DNA from: an uncultured Oscillospiraceae bacterium
Lineage (GTDB): Bacteria; Bacillota; Clostridia; Oscillospirales; Oscillospiraceae
NCBI GenBank assembly: GCA_934654755.1
Contig: CAKUGQ010000017.1
Span: 1-49,838 of the forward strand
Direction of reading: 5' to 3'
DNA: 49,838 bases
Part shown: piece after piece, positions 15,926 to 23,453 of the stretch
Layout: each line of letters begins with the position of its first letter
How positions within the stretch are numbered: the stretch's first letter is position 1
Position numbers and translations under genes: made by a program
The notes under the pieces: model-generated
Seen by the model: only the letters and a program-made list of their open reading frames with translations
What the model was told of the DNA's origin: nothing
The model's database searches: none

Positions 15926-17050
15926 TTAGTCTGTTGCGGCGAGCTGCGCCGCCTGTGCGCGGTAGAGCGCCGCATGTGCGTCCTCCACCAGATCCTGCAG
16001 GCTGATCTCGTCCCAGACGATGCGCGGCGTACCGCCGCGGCCGTTGAGGCGGAGCCACAGCTCACAGATCCGTTCCAGTGCGGGCTGAAGCGTCCGGCGG
16101 TAAGCCCACAGCTCGCTCGTCAACAGGTCCGCCTGCTGCTTGCTCATGCGCTCCGTGCTTGACCAGCTCAGCCCAAGCAAAAAGGGCGGCAAACCGGTCT
16201 TGGCGACAAGCTGTTCCATAAGCTGGCGCACGGGTACCTCCGAATCAAGAATCTGTCCGTCCGAACCAATGACCTTTACGCTCACATCGCCGACGGCGAC
16301 GAAATCGCGCACCACACCGCTCTTGCTGTCCTGCATTGCCGCCGACCATTCACCCGCGATGGCTTCGGCCTGTTCCGCTGCGCCGCGCTCATAGCCCTCG
16401 GCACCCGGCTTGCACACCACCGCATAACGCACGTTCCCCGCGCGTTCCCAGTTCATACCGATCGTCTCATAGATCTTCAGCAGAATTGACGCCAGGTGCG
16501 GCAAGCCGCGCAGCAGGGACACGCCATAGGGATGTCCCGGCTCCGGGTTCAACGTGCTCAGAAGCAAAAGCTGCTGATATGGCAGCGGACGGAGCATACC
16601 GCTGCCGTCATAGGTACAGAGTCTCAGCTCCAGCGGGCTGTCGCCCTGTTCGACCTGCACCGTTTCGATATCGCCCCAACATACGGCGGCAAGCCGTCCG
16701 TTCGATATGACCATTTCGCCCACGGCGCGCCCGTAGGTCAGCAGACTGTCGGCATAGGCCGACAGAAATGCATGAATGCCAAACTGTCCATGCCCGCAGG
16801 GGACGGTACGCAGAAATTCCCGCAGTGCCGCCTGTGTCCGCACATCGTCGTATTCGACCGTAAACCCGCCGATGAGTCGCACGAGCTTACCGATGGCCGC
16901 ATCAAGCAGCGGCAGCGCCTCGCGCAGATTCCTGTAAAGCGTTTCTTCCCCGCCCGCAAGCGGTGTAAAACGGGCCAGTTCAAAACCCGGCTGCGCCATG
17001 CGAAGCTGCGTCGCAGCCGCCGTTTTGACCGTCTGTTTCTTTCGTTTCAT
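15926..17050 (-). CDS. Phage portal protein
   Basis: The 374-residue protein follows the large terminase and has typical portal features, including a TPLAGGEE...NLREALP N-terminus, the QQLLLLSTLNPEPGHPYG segment (Hxx-G-S motif around PYGVSLLRG) and KTGLPPFLLGLSW near the C-terminal third. The portal forms the dodecameric DNA gate of the head. I chose the ATG at 17048-17050 because GGAGG lies directly upstream. It overlaps the next gene's ribosome binding site at its stop. Confidence 0.8.
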   Translation of the reverse strand: MKRKKQTVKTAAATQLRMAQPGFELARFTPLAGGEETLYRNLREALPLLDAAIGKLVRLIGGFTVEYDDVRTQAALREFLRTVPCGHGQFGIHAFLSAYADSLLTYGRAVGEMVISNGRLAAVCWGDIETVQVEQGDSPLELRLCTYDGSGMLRPLPYQQLLLLSTLNPEPGHPYGVSLLRGLPHLASILLKIYETIGMNWERAGNVRYAVVCKPGAEGYERGAAEQAEAIAGEWSAAMQDSKSGVVRDFVAVGDVSVKVIGSDGQILDSEVPVRQLMEQLVAKTGLPPFLLGLSWSSTERMSKQQADLLTSELWAYRRTLQPALERICELWLRLNGRGGTPRIVWDEISLQDLVEDAHAALYRAQAAQLAATD

Positions 17051-17107
17051 GAAAAACCTCCTTTCCTTTCGGGAAAACTCCCCGTTTTTGATATTGCACA
17101 TCCGGTT

Positions 17108-18358
17108 TCAGATGGAATACCCGTTCCGCCGCACCGCCCGCGCCGCCGGCAGCGCCGCGGGTCGGCCGAGCACCGTCGCCGCAAAGTAGCGCATGTCATC
17201 CATTGCGTGGTCGTGCTCCTTTTTCACCGCGTCGTGCGTCGCCTTTGTGTCCCAGACATAAAGCTCCATCTCCCGCAGGCAATCCGTGCAGGTATCACAG
17301 ATCACGAGCCTGCCCTGCCTGAGCAGCTCCGAGGTTCGGCGGATGCCGGAAAGCACATCGTTATCCGCCTTGACGACGCGCCAGCCGTCACGCCGCAGCG
17401 TCTCAATAAAGCTCGCCGCCGAGGGATCAACAATCACTGCCGTGATCTCACGTCCGCCCGCCAGCCGCCTGAGCGCGTTGCAGTATTCGCCGTCTGTCAT
17501 CTGCCGCTGCTCGCGGCGCGAGTCGAAATAGAACTCATCGACGCGGTACCAGACCTCGCCGATCCGTCCCCACAGTCCGAAGGAAGCCGGGTTCACCGTG
17601 CCGTAATCACAGGAAATATACCACTGCTCGCAGCCGTCCGCAGGCGCGGGCGGCGCCTTGGAAGCGTCGAAAAAGTCATACACGCGCCCCTCCGCCGCAA
17701 CCCACTGACCCAGCACGAAGCGCCTGTAAAATACACCGCGGTACAGTCGCTCATAACGCTTTCGGATATTCGCGGCCAACGAGGGATTGTCCTGCATGGT
17801 AAAATGCAGATACAGCGCATTGCGCTGTGCGGCATTTCGTATCCATTCGCGATAAAACCAGTGCTGCGGCGACTCGGGATTGCAGTTAAACCACAATCTG
17901 CTTCCCGTAACGGAACAGCGGGCGCAGGCCTGCTCAACGAAGCTGCGCGGCATCAGCGCCACCTCGTCGAGCAGGACGCCGGCAAAGGTAATGCCCTGGA
18001 TCAGTGCAGCAGAGCCTTCGTCCTTGCCGCCGAAGAGGTAGAACTCATTCTGCCTGCCGCGAAATCCGACAGTTAACAAATTTTCCGAGCGTCGTTCACG
18101 GACGGTAAATCCGATGGCCCGCAGCTTGGGAAGCACCTCGGTCAGTACATTACGCCGCAGGGAAGCGATGGTCTTTCCGCACAGGCCGAAGCGCCGTCCA
18201 TGAAAGCAGGTACAAGCCCAGAGGAAGAAGCTCAGCGCCATACACAGCGTCTTTCCGGAACGTACCGCGCCGTCGCAGATCAGCGCTTCTCTGGCGTGAT
18301 GGACCGATTCCGGCCGCCACCAGTTGAGCACCGTTTTCTGCTTTGGGGAAAAAATCAC
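17108..18358 (-). CDS. Phage terminase large subunit (PBSX type)
   Basis: The 416-residue protein has an ATPase domain with Walker A DGAVRSGKT (29-37) and Walker B GVLLDE (Asp129-Glu130), and a C-terminal RNase H-like nuclease with acidic residues in SCDYGTVNP, IVDPSAAS and HAMDDMRYF. This enzyme cuts and pumps DNA into the prohead. All key residues are present, so the protein may still be active. It overlaps the small subunit gene by 4 bp. Confidence 0.93.
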   Translation of the reverse strand: MIFSPKQKTVLNWWRPESVHHAREALICDGAVRSGKTLCMALSFFLWACTCFHGRRFGLCGKTIASLRRNVLTEVLPKLRAIGFTVRERRSENLLTVGFRGRQNEFYLFGGKDEGSAALIQGITFAGVLLDEVALMPRSFVEQACARCSVTGSRLWFNCNPESPQHWFYREWIRNAAQRNALYLHFTMQDNPSLAANIRKRYERLYRGVFYRRFVLGQWVAAEGRVYDFFDASKAPPAPADGCEQWYISCDYGTVNPASFGLWGRIGEVWYRVDEFYFDSRREQRQMTDGEYCNALRRLAGGREITAVIVDPSAASFIETLRRDGWRVVKADNDVLSGIRRTSELLRQGRLVICDTCTDCLREMELYVWDTKATHDAVKKEHDHAMDDMRYFAATVLGRPAALPAARAVRRNGYSI

Positions 18359-18786
18359 GTCCTTTCCACTTCCTCCGCAGCCGCCGCAAAAAAGGCGTCG
18401 GCATAATCGGAGTTCTCTGCACAGGCATTCATCAGCTGCTCCAGCGCAGCCACGCGATCAATGAGCTTGACCTCCACCGTGCCCTTGTCATTGCGTTTCA
18501 GCTCGGAAAGCAGGCTCAGCTCCAGCCGATCGATCTGCGGCGCATCCTCCAGCACCAGCTTTACACAGTCGTTCGCACGACCGAAGGCGAGCTGTGCCAG
18601 TCGCCTTACAACGTCCTGCCGGCCGACATCGCACTGCCTGCGCTGAAGCCGCAGCTCTCGCTGCACGGTGCGGGATTCCAGCATCGATACGCCGTCAACT
18701 CGGCCGACCTCGCGCGCGGCGCTTTCTGCATCGAAGCAGCGCAGGTACGCCGCGGCAAAGCGGCGCTTTTCGGGAATTTCGTTCAT
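18355..18786 (-). CDS. Phage terminase small subunit
   Basis: The 143-residue protein has an N-terminal HTH-like region (KRRFAAAYLRCFDAESAAREVG) that would bind the packaging site, followed by a coiled, acidic C-terminus for oligomerisation. It is the first gene of the module, overlaps TerL by 4 bp, and starts at an ATG with GAGGTG upstream. Family assignment is from layout and general similarity. Confidence 0.8.
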   Translation of the reverse strand: MNEIPEKRRFAAAYLRCFDAESAAREVGRVDGVSMLESRTVQRELRLQRRQCDVGRQDVVRRLAQLAFGRANDCVKLVLEDAPQIDRLELSLLSELKRNDKGTVEVKLIDRVAALEQLMNACAENSDYADAFFAAAAEEVERT

Positions 18787-18880
18787 GGTATCACCTCGTT
18801 TTTTATTCGGCGCATTGAACGCGCCGTTTCATCCGAAGCGGCGATTTATGGAGAAATTGTATAAGAGCGTACAACGAAAT

Positions 18881-18913
18881 AAAAAAATCGTCCTTCCGGA
18901 TTTGGAAGGACGA
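18881..18913 (-). terminator. Intrinsic terminator between prepilin and phage module
   Basis: TCGTCCTTCC (18888-18897), loop of 6, GGAAGGACGA (18904-18913), followed on the minus strand by seven T. It should stop transcripts from the prepilin gene before the terminase genes. Confidence 0.8.
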
Positions 18914-18927
18914 AGATTCGATTGATA

Positions 18928-19017
18928 TGTCATTGCGAGGAGCGAAGTGACGTGGCAATCTGATGCGGGGGCTTACACGAGATTGCCACGGGCGGCAAAG
19001 CCGCCCTCGCAATGACA
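18928..19017. repeat. 90-bp dispersed palindromic repeat (CATTGCGAGGA family), copy 1
   Basis: Terminal arms TGTCATTGCGAGG (18928-18940) and CCTCGCAATGACA (19005-19017) are exact inverted repeats. The interior GCAATCTGATG...GAGATTGCC is shared with the copy at 20132-20221 almost base for base. It is non-coding and MITE-like. Confidence 0.85.
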
Positions 19018-19038
19018 TTCCAATGCGGCAAATGCAAA

Positions 19039-19059
19039 GCGCCCGGCAAAGCCGGGCGC
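19039..19059. other. Stable hairpin downstream of the prepilin gene
   Basis: GCGCCCGGC, loop AAA, GCCGGGCGC. It has no T-tract on either side, so it may protect the 3' end of the prepilin mRNA rather than terminate transcription. Confidence 0.4.
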
Positions 19060-19101
19060 CCGCGCGGGGATATGAAGCTATTTTTAAGAAGAGTTGGTGA
19101 G

Positions 19102-19569
19102 TTAAGTATTATCCACAGGCTCCCACTTGCCGGTGCTGACGGTAAACTTATACGTGCCATAGGTATAACCACCCTCTGTATACTTACCCTGGAATTTCCC
19201 GGCAACCTGCTTGTAGTAGTCTGTGCTCTCCGTGGCAGTGCCAACAGCAGCCATTGCTGCACTTTCGCTAATTGTATAATAGCCGACGACCGAAGCGTCT
19301 TTAGCTATTGTTACTTTAACAAAGTAGGCATCCTTCGAGTCCAGCTTTGCACTGACGGTTTCTTCTGCAGGAATATTCGCATAGTCACCCTCAGCAAGAA
19401 TCAAATCGGCGGTCATGGCATTCTTGGCATCGGACAGTGCAGCGGAATCCTTTGCCTTGTCAATCACATTGCTAAATGTCGGAATCAGCACCGCGGCCAG
19501 AATGGCGATAACGGCGATGACGATGACGAGCTCTACGATAGTAAAGCCCTTTTTGCGGTTGTTTTTCAT
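19102..19569 (-). CDS. Orphan type IV prepilin / pseudopilin-like protein
   Basis: The 155-residue protein begins KKGFTIVELVIVIAVIA, the class III prepilin signature: a short basic leader, Gly-Phe cleavage site and Glu at position 5 of the mature protein, then a long hydrophobic helix and a polar C-terminal domain rich in small residues. Such proteins are cut by a prepilin peptidase and assembled into pili or pseudopili. No other pilus gene is in the window. AGGAGAG precedes the ATG. It is transcribed divergently from the small XRE gene at 19739; its promoter contains a palindromic operator candidate. Confidence 0.85.
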   Translation of the reverse strand: MKNNRKKGFTIVELVIVIAVIAILAAVLIPTFSNVIDKAKDSAALSDAKNAMTADLILAEGDYANIPAEETVSAKLDSKDAYFVKVTIAKDASVVGYYTISESAAMAAVGTATESTDYYKQVAGKFQGKYTEGGYTYGTYKFTVSTGKWEPVDNT

Positions 19570-19660
19570 TTCGGAACTCTCCTCTTGATAAAATGTATTT
19601 CACCGGCTGCGCCGGAGAAACCCAAGCCGTTTCGCGGAAAAACCCCGCGAATCTGCCTTC

Positions 19661-19689
19661 ATTATGCTCAATATATTGAGTATTGTCAA
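19661..19689 (-). promoter_or_regulatory. Promoter of the prepilin gene with palindrome in the spacer
   Basis: On the minus strand TTGACA (19684-19689), a 17-bp spacer and CATAAT (19661-19666). The spacer holds the perfect palindrome CTCAATATATTGAG (19667-19680), a likely repressor site. Confidence 0.65.
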
Positions 19690-19709
19690 GAGGTTGAGCA
19701 TGGTATAAT
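19683..19709 (+). promoter_or_regulatory. Promoter of the small XRE regulator
   Basis: TTGTCA (19683-19688) and an extended TGGTATAAT (-10 at 19704-19709). The spacer of 15 bp is short but the extended -10 compensates. Its -35 overlaps that of the divergent prepilin promoter. A further half-site TTGAGCA lies between. Confidence 0.5.
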
Positions 19710-19738
19710 AAGAAAAACATAAAGGAGGGGGGAAGCTC

Positions 19739-19939
19739 TTGATCAGCTACGCGCCGTTTTATGAAACGCTGTATCGGAAACAGATCACGGAATACAATCT
19801 GATTTTCAAGCAGGGCTTCTCCGCCAATACGCTGCACCGCATGAAAAAAGGCGAGGCGATCAGCACCAAGACGCTTGACGCGCTGTGTTACGCGCTTGAT
19901 TGCGAGGTGCAGGACATTCTCCGCTTCGTCCGCGAATAG
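19739..19939 (+). CDS. Small Cro/CI-type HTH regulator
   Basis: The 66-residue protein is a single XRE helix-turn-helix of the YozG/HTH_26 type (FSANTLHRMKKGEAISTKTLDALCYALDC). It starts at a TTG at 19739 with AAAGGAGGGG upstream. It lies divergent from the orphan prepilin, and the palindrome between the two promoters is the obvious candidate binding site, so it probably regulates itself and the prepilin. That role is inference. Confidence 0.82.
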   Translation: MISYAPFYETLYRKQITEYNLIFKQGFSANTLHRMKKGEAISTKTLDALCYALDCEVQDILRFVRE

Positions 19940-20044
19940 CAAACGATCCGCAGTCCATGCCGGGTCGTTTTGCTGTTTTATGCGGATAAACTTCGTCTTT
20001 CTTCACAGCATTGCGAGAAAGACACAGCCCGACACTCCCTCACT
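19940..20044. other. Spacer with no recognised gene
   Basis: I see a possible weak hairpin around the CGATCC...GGTCG stretch after the XRE gene but no T-tract worth calling and no coding signal. Confidence 0.3.
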
Positions 20045-20221
20045 TGTCATTGCAAGGAGCGGAGCGACGCGGCGATCTGCCGATATGTCATTGCGAGGAG
20101 GGCGCAAGCCCGACGCAGCACTCTCCCCCTGTGTCATTGCAAGGAGCGAAGCGACGCGGCAATCTGATGCGGGGGCTTACACGAGATTGCCACGGGCGGC
20201 AAAGCCGCCCTCGCAATGACA
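20045..20221. repeat. Tandem cluster of CATTGCGAGGA-family repeats
   Basis: Two partial copies begin with TGTCATTGCAAGGAG (20045) and TGTCATTGCGAGGAG (about 20086), followed by a full 90-bp copy at 20132-20221 nearly identical to 18928-19017 and ending in CCTCGCAATGACA. Repeated insertion or duplication at one site is likely. Confidence 0.85.
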
Positions 20222-20235
20222 GAACCGCCGCGCGA

Positions 20236-20406
20236 CGGCGGCAGGGCTTCCCCTTGAGGGGAAGCTGTCAGTGAGCAACGTGAGCTGACTGATGAGGTGT
20301 AGCCCACGGATGTGGGCGTGCCAAAATCCTGCCGCCTTCGGCGGACACCTCGTCCGGCCGCTCCGCTTCGCTGCGCGTCCACCTTCCCCTCAAGGGGAAG
20401 GCTTTG
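20236..20406. repeat. Composite inverted repeat with CTTCCCCT...AGGGGAAG ends
   Basis: The segment contains CTTCCCCTTGAGGGGAAG near its left end and CTTCCCCTCAAGGGGAAG at its right end (20383-20400), each a palindrome, with GCTGTCAGTGAGC, GAGGTGTAGCCC and GCCGCCTTCGGCGG in between. I recall such elements as common interspersed repeats in Oscillospirales genomes. It is non-coding. Confidence 0.7.
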
Positions 20407-20418
20407 GGTGCGCTGCTT

Positions 20419-20457
20419 GAGATTGCCACGGGCGGCAAAGCCGCCCTCGCAATGACA
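20419..20457. repeat. Right half of a CATTGCGAGGA-family repeat
   Basis: The sequence GAGATTGCCACGGGCGGC...CCTCGCAATGACA equals the right half of the copies at 18928-19017 and 20132-20221. Confidence 0.8.
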
Positions 20458-20487
20458 GCTCGGTCCTGCTGCCTTATCCGCTAATAT

Positions 20488-20520
20488 GCAAAAACGCCGT
20501 CCCTTTCGGGACGGCGTTTT
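20488..20520 (-). terminator. Terminator of the acs operon
   Basis: Perfect 13-bp arms AAAACGCCGTCCC and GGGACGGCGTTTT with loop TTTC, T-rich on the minus strand, lie 9 bp beyond the acsB stop. Confidence 0.9.
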
Positions 20521-20528
20521 ATCACAAA

Positions 20529-22664
20529 TTACATATCGAACGGTTCCATCGACAGGACCGGGTGGCCGACCTCGGTGAGGAAGGCGAGAAGCTGCTCGGG
20601 ATCGTCGGTGCAGACGGTCTCGTCGGCAATCATGTCGGCGAAGTTGTCCACATCGTAAAGCTCCTTGGCGGTCTTGTTGATCTTGTCGCGCATCTGTTCC
20701 TTCAGCTCCTTCGGCAGCCAGACCAGACGGCCCAAGCCGCCCTCGGCAGCGATGAACTTCTTGGAAGCGATGAAGTGTTTACCGTGGCCCATGAAACCGG
20801 GGGTCTGAACACCGCCGCCGGTCATGGAGGCCATCTCGGAGAAGGACATGCCCAAAGGCGTCATACCCGCGTGCTCACGGCTGGTGATAACGACGCCCAT
20901 GGAAACAGGCTCAACGCCGCAAATGCACTCGAAGCAACCGCAGGAGGTCATCGGATCCTGGAACAGAGAATAAAGCGTAACATGCTCCAGCGCGCCGTGG
21001 GAGTACTTGTTGACAGCCTCATCAACATCCTCATAGCGGCCGAGCTTCTCGTCGATCATGTGATCCTTCGGCACAACCTGGCAGGGACCCTGCGGATCAA
21101 GCTCGTTGGTCGCCTTCGCGTCCAGCCACGACACGGCGCCGCAAAGACCCAGACGCTCCGGAGTGACGATGCAGACGTGACTCGGAGAGAACGCCTGGCA
21201 CATGATGCAGGTATAGAAGCAGTTGACGGATTCGTCGGTCATCGATGCAAGACGCTCGTCGCGCTTGTCGAAGACCTTGTTGGCCTCGGCGCGCAGCTTG
21301 GCGTTCGGCTCCTCGCCGACGACGATGCGAACCTGGCACTTATCGACAACGGCGTCAAACTCGCTCTTGATCTTGGCATAAAGAACCTCACCGATATGGC
21401 GCAGACGGAAGCCCGCCTCATAGTCGGCCTTGGAAATACGGATACGGATCATATCACGCTGGCCGGTGTGCATCAGACCCTCAACGCAGTTGAGGAACTG
21501 GTGGAACTTACGCTCCATAACCGGCTCAAAGTCGGTCTGCATAGCCTTGCCGGCAACCTCGACGGTGTAGGAAGCGGAAATCTTCGCACCGACGGGGATT
21601 TCGTCCAGCTCGGGGCCTTCAACGATGATCTTATGGTCCTCGATCTCGGCAAGATCGCGGGTGGTAACAAGCTCGAAGCAGTCCTTGCGGGAACCGTCGA
21701 TCTCGACCTGCATATCGCCCTTGCGGATAATCTCGCCTTCGAAAGCGGAGGAGAATGCAACGGGAATGTCGATATTCGTAATCTTGAGCTTAATGCCGCG
21801 GGCTTCGATGGAGGTATCGATCCAGTCCTTGGTGTTCTCATAGACGATCAGGGACTTCGGAACGGCCCACATATCGTTGGTGTCGTTGGTAATGACCGGG
21901 AAACCCATCTTGATGGCGCCGGCGCCGCAGGCCACGGTGATGTCGGGCACGGGAGCGTAGGCGTTGACCATGGCGTTCATGCGGTCGAAGGTATACCGGT
22001 GGAAAGCGTCGGCATCGCCGGCCTCGGTCGCGCCGAAGATAAACGCAGCGCGGACGACGACAGAGATGATGTGGCCGACGGACCAGATTTCATTGCCCAC
22101 GGGCACAACGCGGACGCCCCAGCCCATGTTCATGCCCTTTTCGGCAAGCTGATCAATGATGCCGCCGATCAGGAATACGAAAATGCCGCGGCTCTGGTAG
22201 CCCTTGACGGTCTCGACAGCCTCTTCTGCGGAGGGAGCCGGTCCGATCATGACGACAAAGCCGGGGATGTCGCCGGTAACGAGCGGAACGCCCAGCTCAC
22301 GAACCTCGGCATCGGAGAAATGGCCGTGGTAGAGGGTGCCCTCGTAGGGAGTGGCGGTACGGGCGTACTTGCAGGCCTCGATGATCTCAGCGGCAATGGC
22401 GGTACCGATGCCGGAGGAGAAGATGGAAGCGGTGCGGTTTTCACGGGTCATCATGGCCTTCACATCGGCCAGAGCTGCCTTCAGATCGCCGACGGTCTCG
22501 ACCTTGCGGCCGATGTAGGCGTAAACGCAGGCAAGATAATATGCAGTAGACGGCAGAGCCATCGGTGCAGCCTCGCCAAGCTCGGCGACGACGGCGTTGA
22601 CCTCTGCCTCGGCCTTGGCGAACATCTCGTCAGAGCCTCGGAATACACGTTCAAATAATGCCAT
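20529..22664 (-). CDS. acsB: Acetyl-CoA synthase (CODH/ACS beta subunit)
   Basis: This 711-residue enzyme joins CO, a methyl group from the corrinoid protein and CoA to form acetyl-CoA in the Wood-Ljungdahl pathway. The Ni-Fe-S A-cluster ligands are complete: Cys486, Cys489 (CIMC), Cys498 and Cys508, then the Cys-Gly-Cys at about 575-577 in SCGCFEC, with the same spacing as in the Moorella enzyme (506, 509, 518, 528, 595, 597). Length is typical (about 730). It is the last gene of acsA-cooC-acsB and ends at a strong terminator. The methyltransferase and corrinoid protein genes are not adjacent. Confidence 0.96.
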   Translation of the reverse strand: MALFERVFRGSDEMFAKAEAEVNAVVAELGEAAPMALPSTAYYLACVYAYIGRKVETVGDLKAALADVKAMMTRENRTASIFSSGIGTAIAAEIIEACKYARTATPYEGTLYHGHFSDAEVRELGVPLVTGDIPGFVVMIGPAPSAEEAVETVKGYQSRGIFVFLIGGIIDQLAEKGMNMGWGVRVVPVGNEIWSVGHIISVVVRAAFIFGATEAGDADAFHRYTFDRMNAMVNAYAPVPDITVACGAGAIKMGFPVITNDTNDMWAVPKSLIVYENTKDWIDTSIEARGIKLKITNIDIPVAFSSAFEGEIIRKGDMQVEIDGSRKDCFELVTTRDLAEIEDHKIIVEGPELDEIPVGAKISASYTVEVAGKAMQTDFEPVMERKFHQFLNCVEGLMHTGQRDMIRIRISKADYEAGFRLRHIGEVLYAKIKSEFDAVVDKCQVRIVVGEEPNAKLRAEANKVFDKRDERLASMTDESVNCFYTCIMCQAFSPSHVCIVTPERLGLCGAVSWLDAKATNELDPQGPCQVVPKDHMIDEKLGRYEDVDEAVNKYSHGALEHVTLYSLFQDPMTSCGCFECICGVEPVSMGVVITSREHAGMTPLGMSFSEMASMTGGGVQTPGFMGHGKHFIASKKFIAAEGGLGRLVWLPKELKEQMRDKINKTAKELYDVDNFADMIADETVCTDDPEQLLAFLTEVGHPVLSMEPFDM

Positions 22665-22678
22665 AAGTATTCATCCTT

Positions 22679-23449
22679 TCAGGTATCGTTTCGATCCAAT
22701 ATCTCTTTGATGGCGCGGATTTCCTCCAGCGCAGAGGGAGAGCAGTCATAGGGCGACAGACCTCTGCGGTCAGCGTCGATGACCTCGGCGTTATAGCTGA
22801 TAAAGCCGAGCAGGTCTTCCGCCGGGATACGCTCCCGCAGGAAAGCGCGGTCGGATTCGTCGCGGACCTTGTTGGCCACGACGCGCACACGCGTCACGCC
22901 GATGTCGCGGGCAAGCTGCTTAATGCGGGTGTAGGTCTGGATGGAGCGGGCGCCCGGCTCAATGACCACGATGAACTGATCCATCATGCTTGCCGTGCCT
23001 CGGCCGAGATGCTCCAGTCCGGCTTCCATGTCCATAATGACCACGTCGTCCTTGCGGAACACAAGGCTCGAAAGCATCGCCTTGAGCATCACATGCTCCG
23101 GGCAGACGCAACCGGTACCGCCGGTATCGACGGTGCCCATCACAAGCAGCTTGACACCGTTGATCTCTTTGGCGAGCTTATCCGGCAGATCGGCGACCTG
23201 CGGATTGAGCTTGTAGAAGGTGTTGCTCTCGTTGGCGGCGGTGCGCTCCTTGGCAAGCTCCTTCATTTTGGAGACGGGAACGATGGAATTGACCTCCTGC
23301 TCCGTCATGCCCAGCGCCAGACCGAGATTCGCATCCGGGTCAACGTCCGCCGCGAGCACCTGTCTGCCTTCCGCGGCATAGAGCCGGGCAAGCGTAGCGG
23401 CCAGCGTGGTTTTCCCCACACCGCCCTTGCCGGTGATCGCCAGCTTCAT
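22679..23449 (-). CDS. cooC: CooC-type nickel-insertion ATPase for CODH/ACS
   Basis: The 256-residue P-loop ATPase starts with KGGVGKTT (8-15) of the deviant Walker A MinD/ParA type and has the Cys-x-Cys pair (Cys114, Cys116, in GCVCPEH) through which CooC dimers bind nickel or zinc. It helps load Ni into CODH or ACS (also called AcsF). It sits 4 bp from the CODH gene stop and 14 bp before acsB, so the three are one operon. Confidence 0.93.
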   Translation of the reverse strand: MKLAITGKGGVGKTTLAATLARLYAAEGRQVLAADVDPDANLGLALGMTEQEVNSIVPVSKMKELAKERTAANESNTFYKLNPQVADLPDKLAKEINGVKLLVMGTVDTGGTGCVCPEHVMLKAMLSSLVFRKDDVVIMDMEAGLEHLGRGTASMMDQFIVVIEPGARSIQTYTRIKQLARDIGVTRVRVVANKVRDESDRAFLRERIPAEDLLGFISYNAEVIDADRRGLSPYDCSPSALEEIRAIKEILDRNDT

Positions 23450-23453
23450 GGCG

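Noticed and set aside
16496..18076. A 526-codon plus-strand frame across the portal and terminase genes
   Set aside because: The minus strand encodes recognised phage proteins with catalytic motifs; the plus frame has none.
18928..20457. The repeated CATTGCGAGGA units as a CRISPR array
   Set aside because: Units are few, irregularly spaced, palindromic with conserved interiors, and no cas gene is present.
20562..22658. A 698-codon plus-strand frame opposite acsB
   Set aside because: It is the antisense shadow of acsB, with no motif or ribosome binding site.
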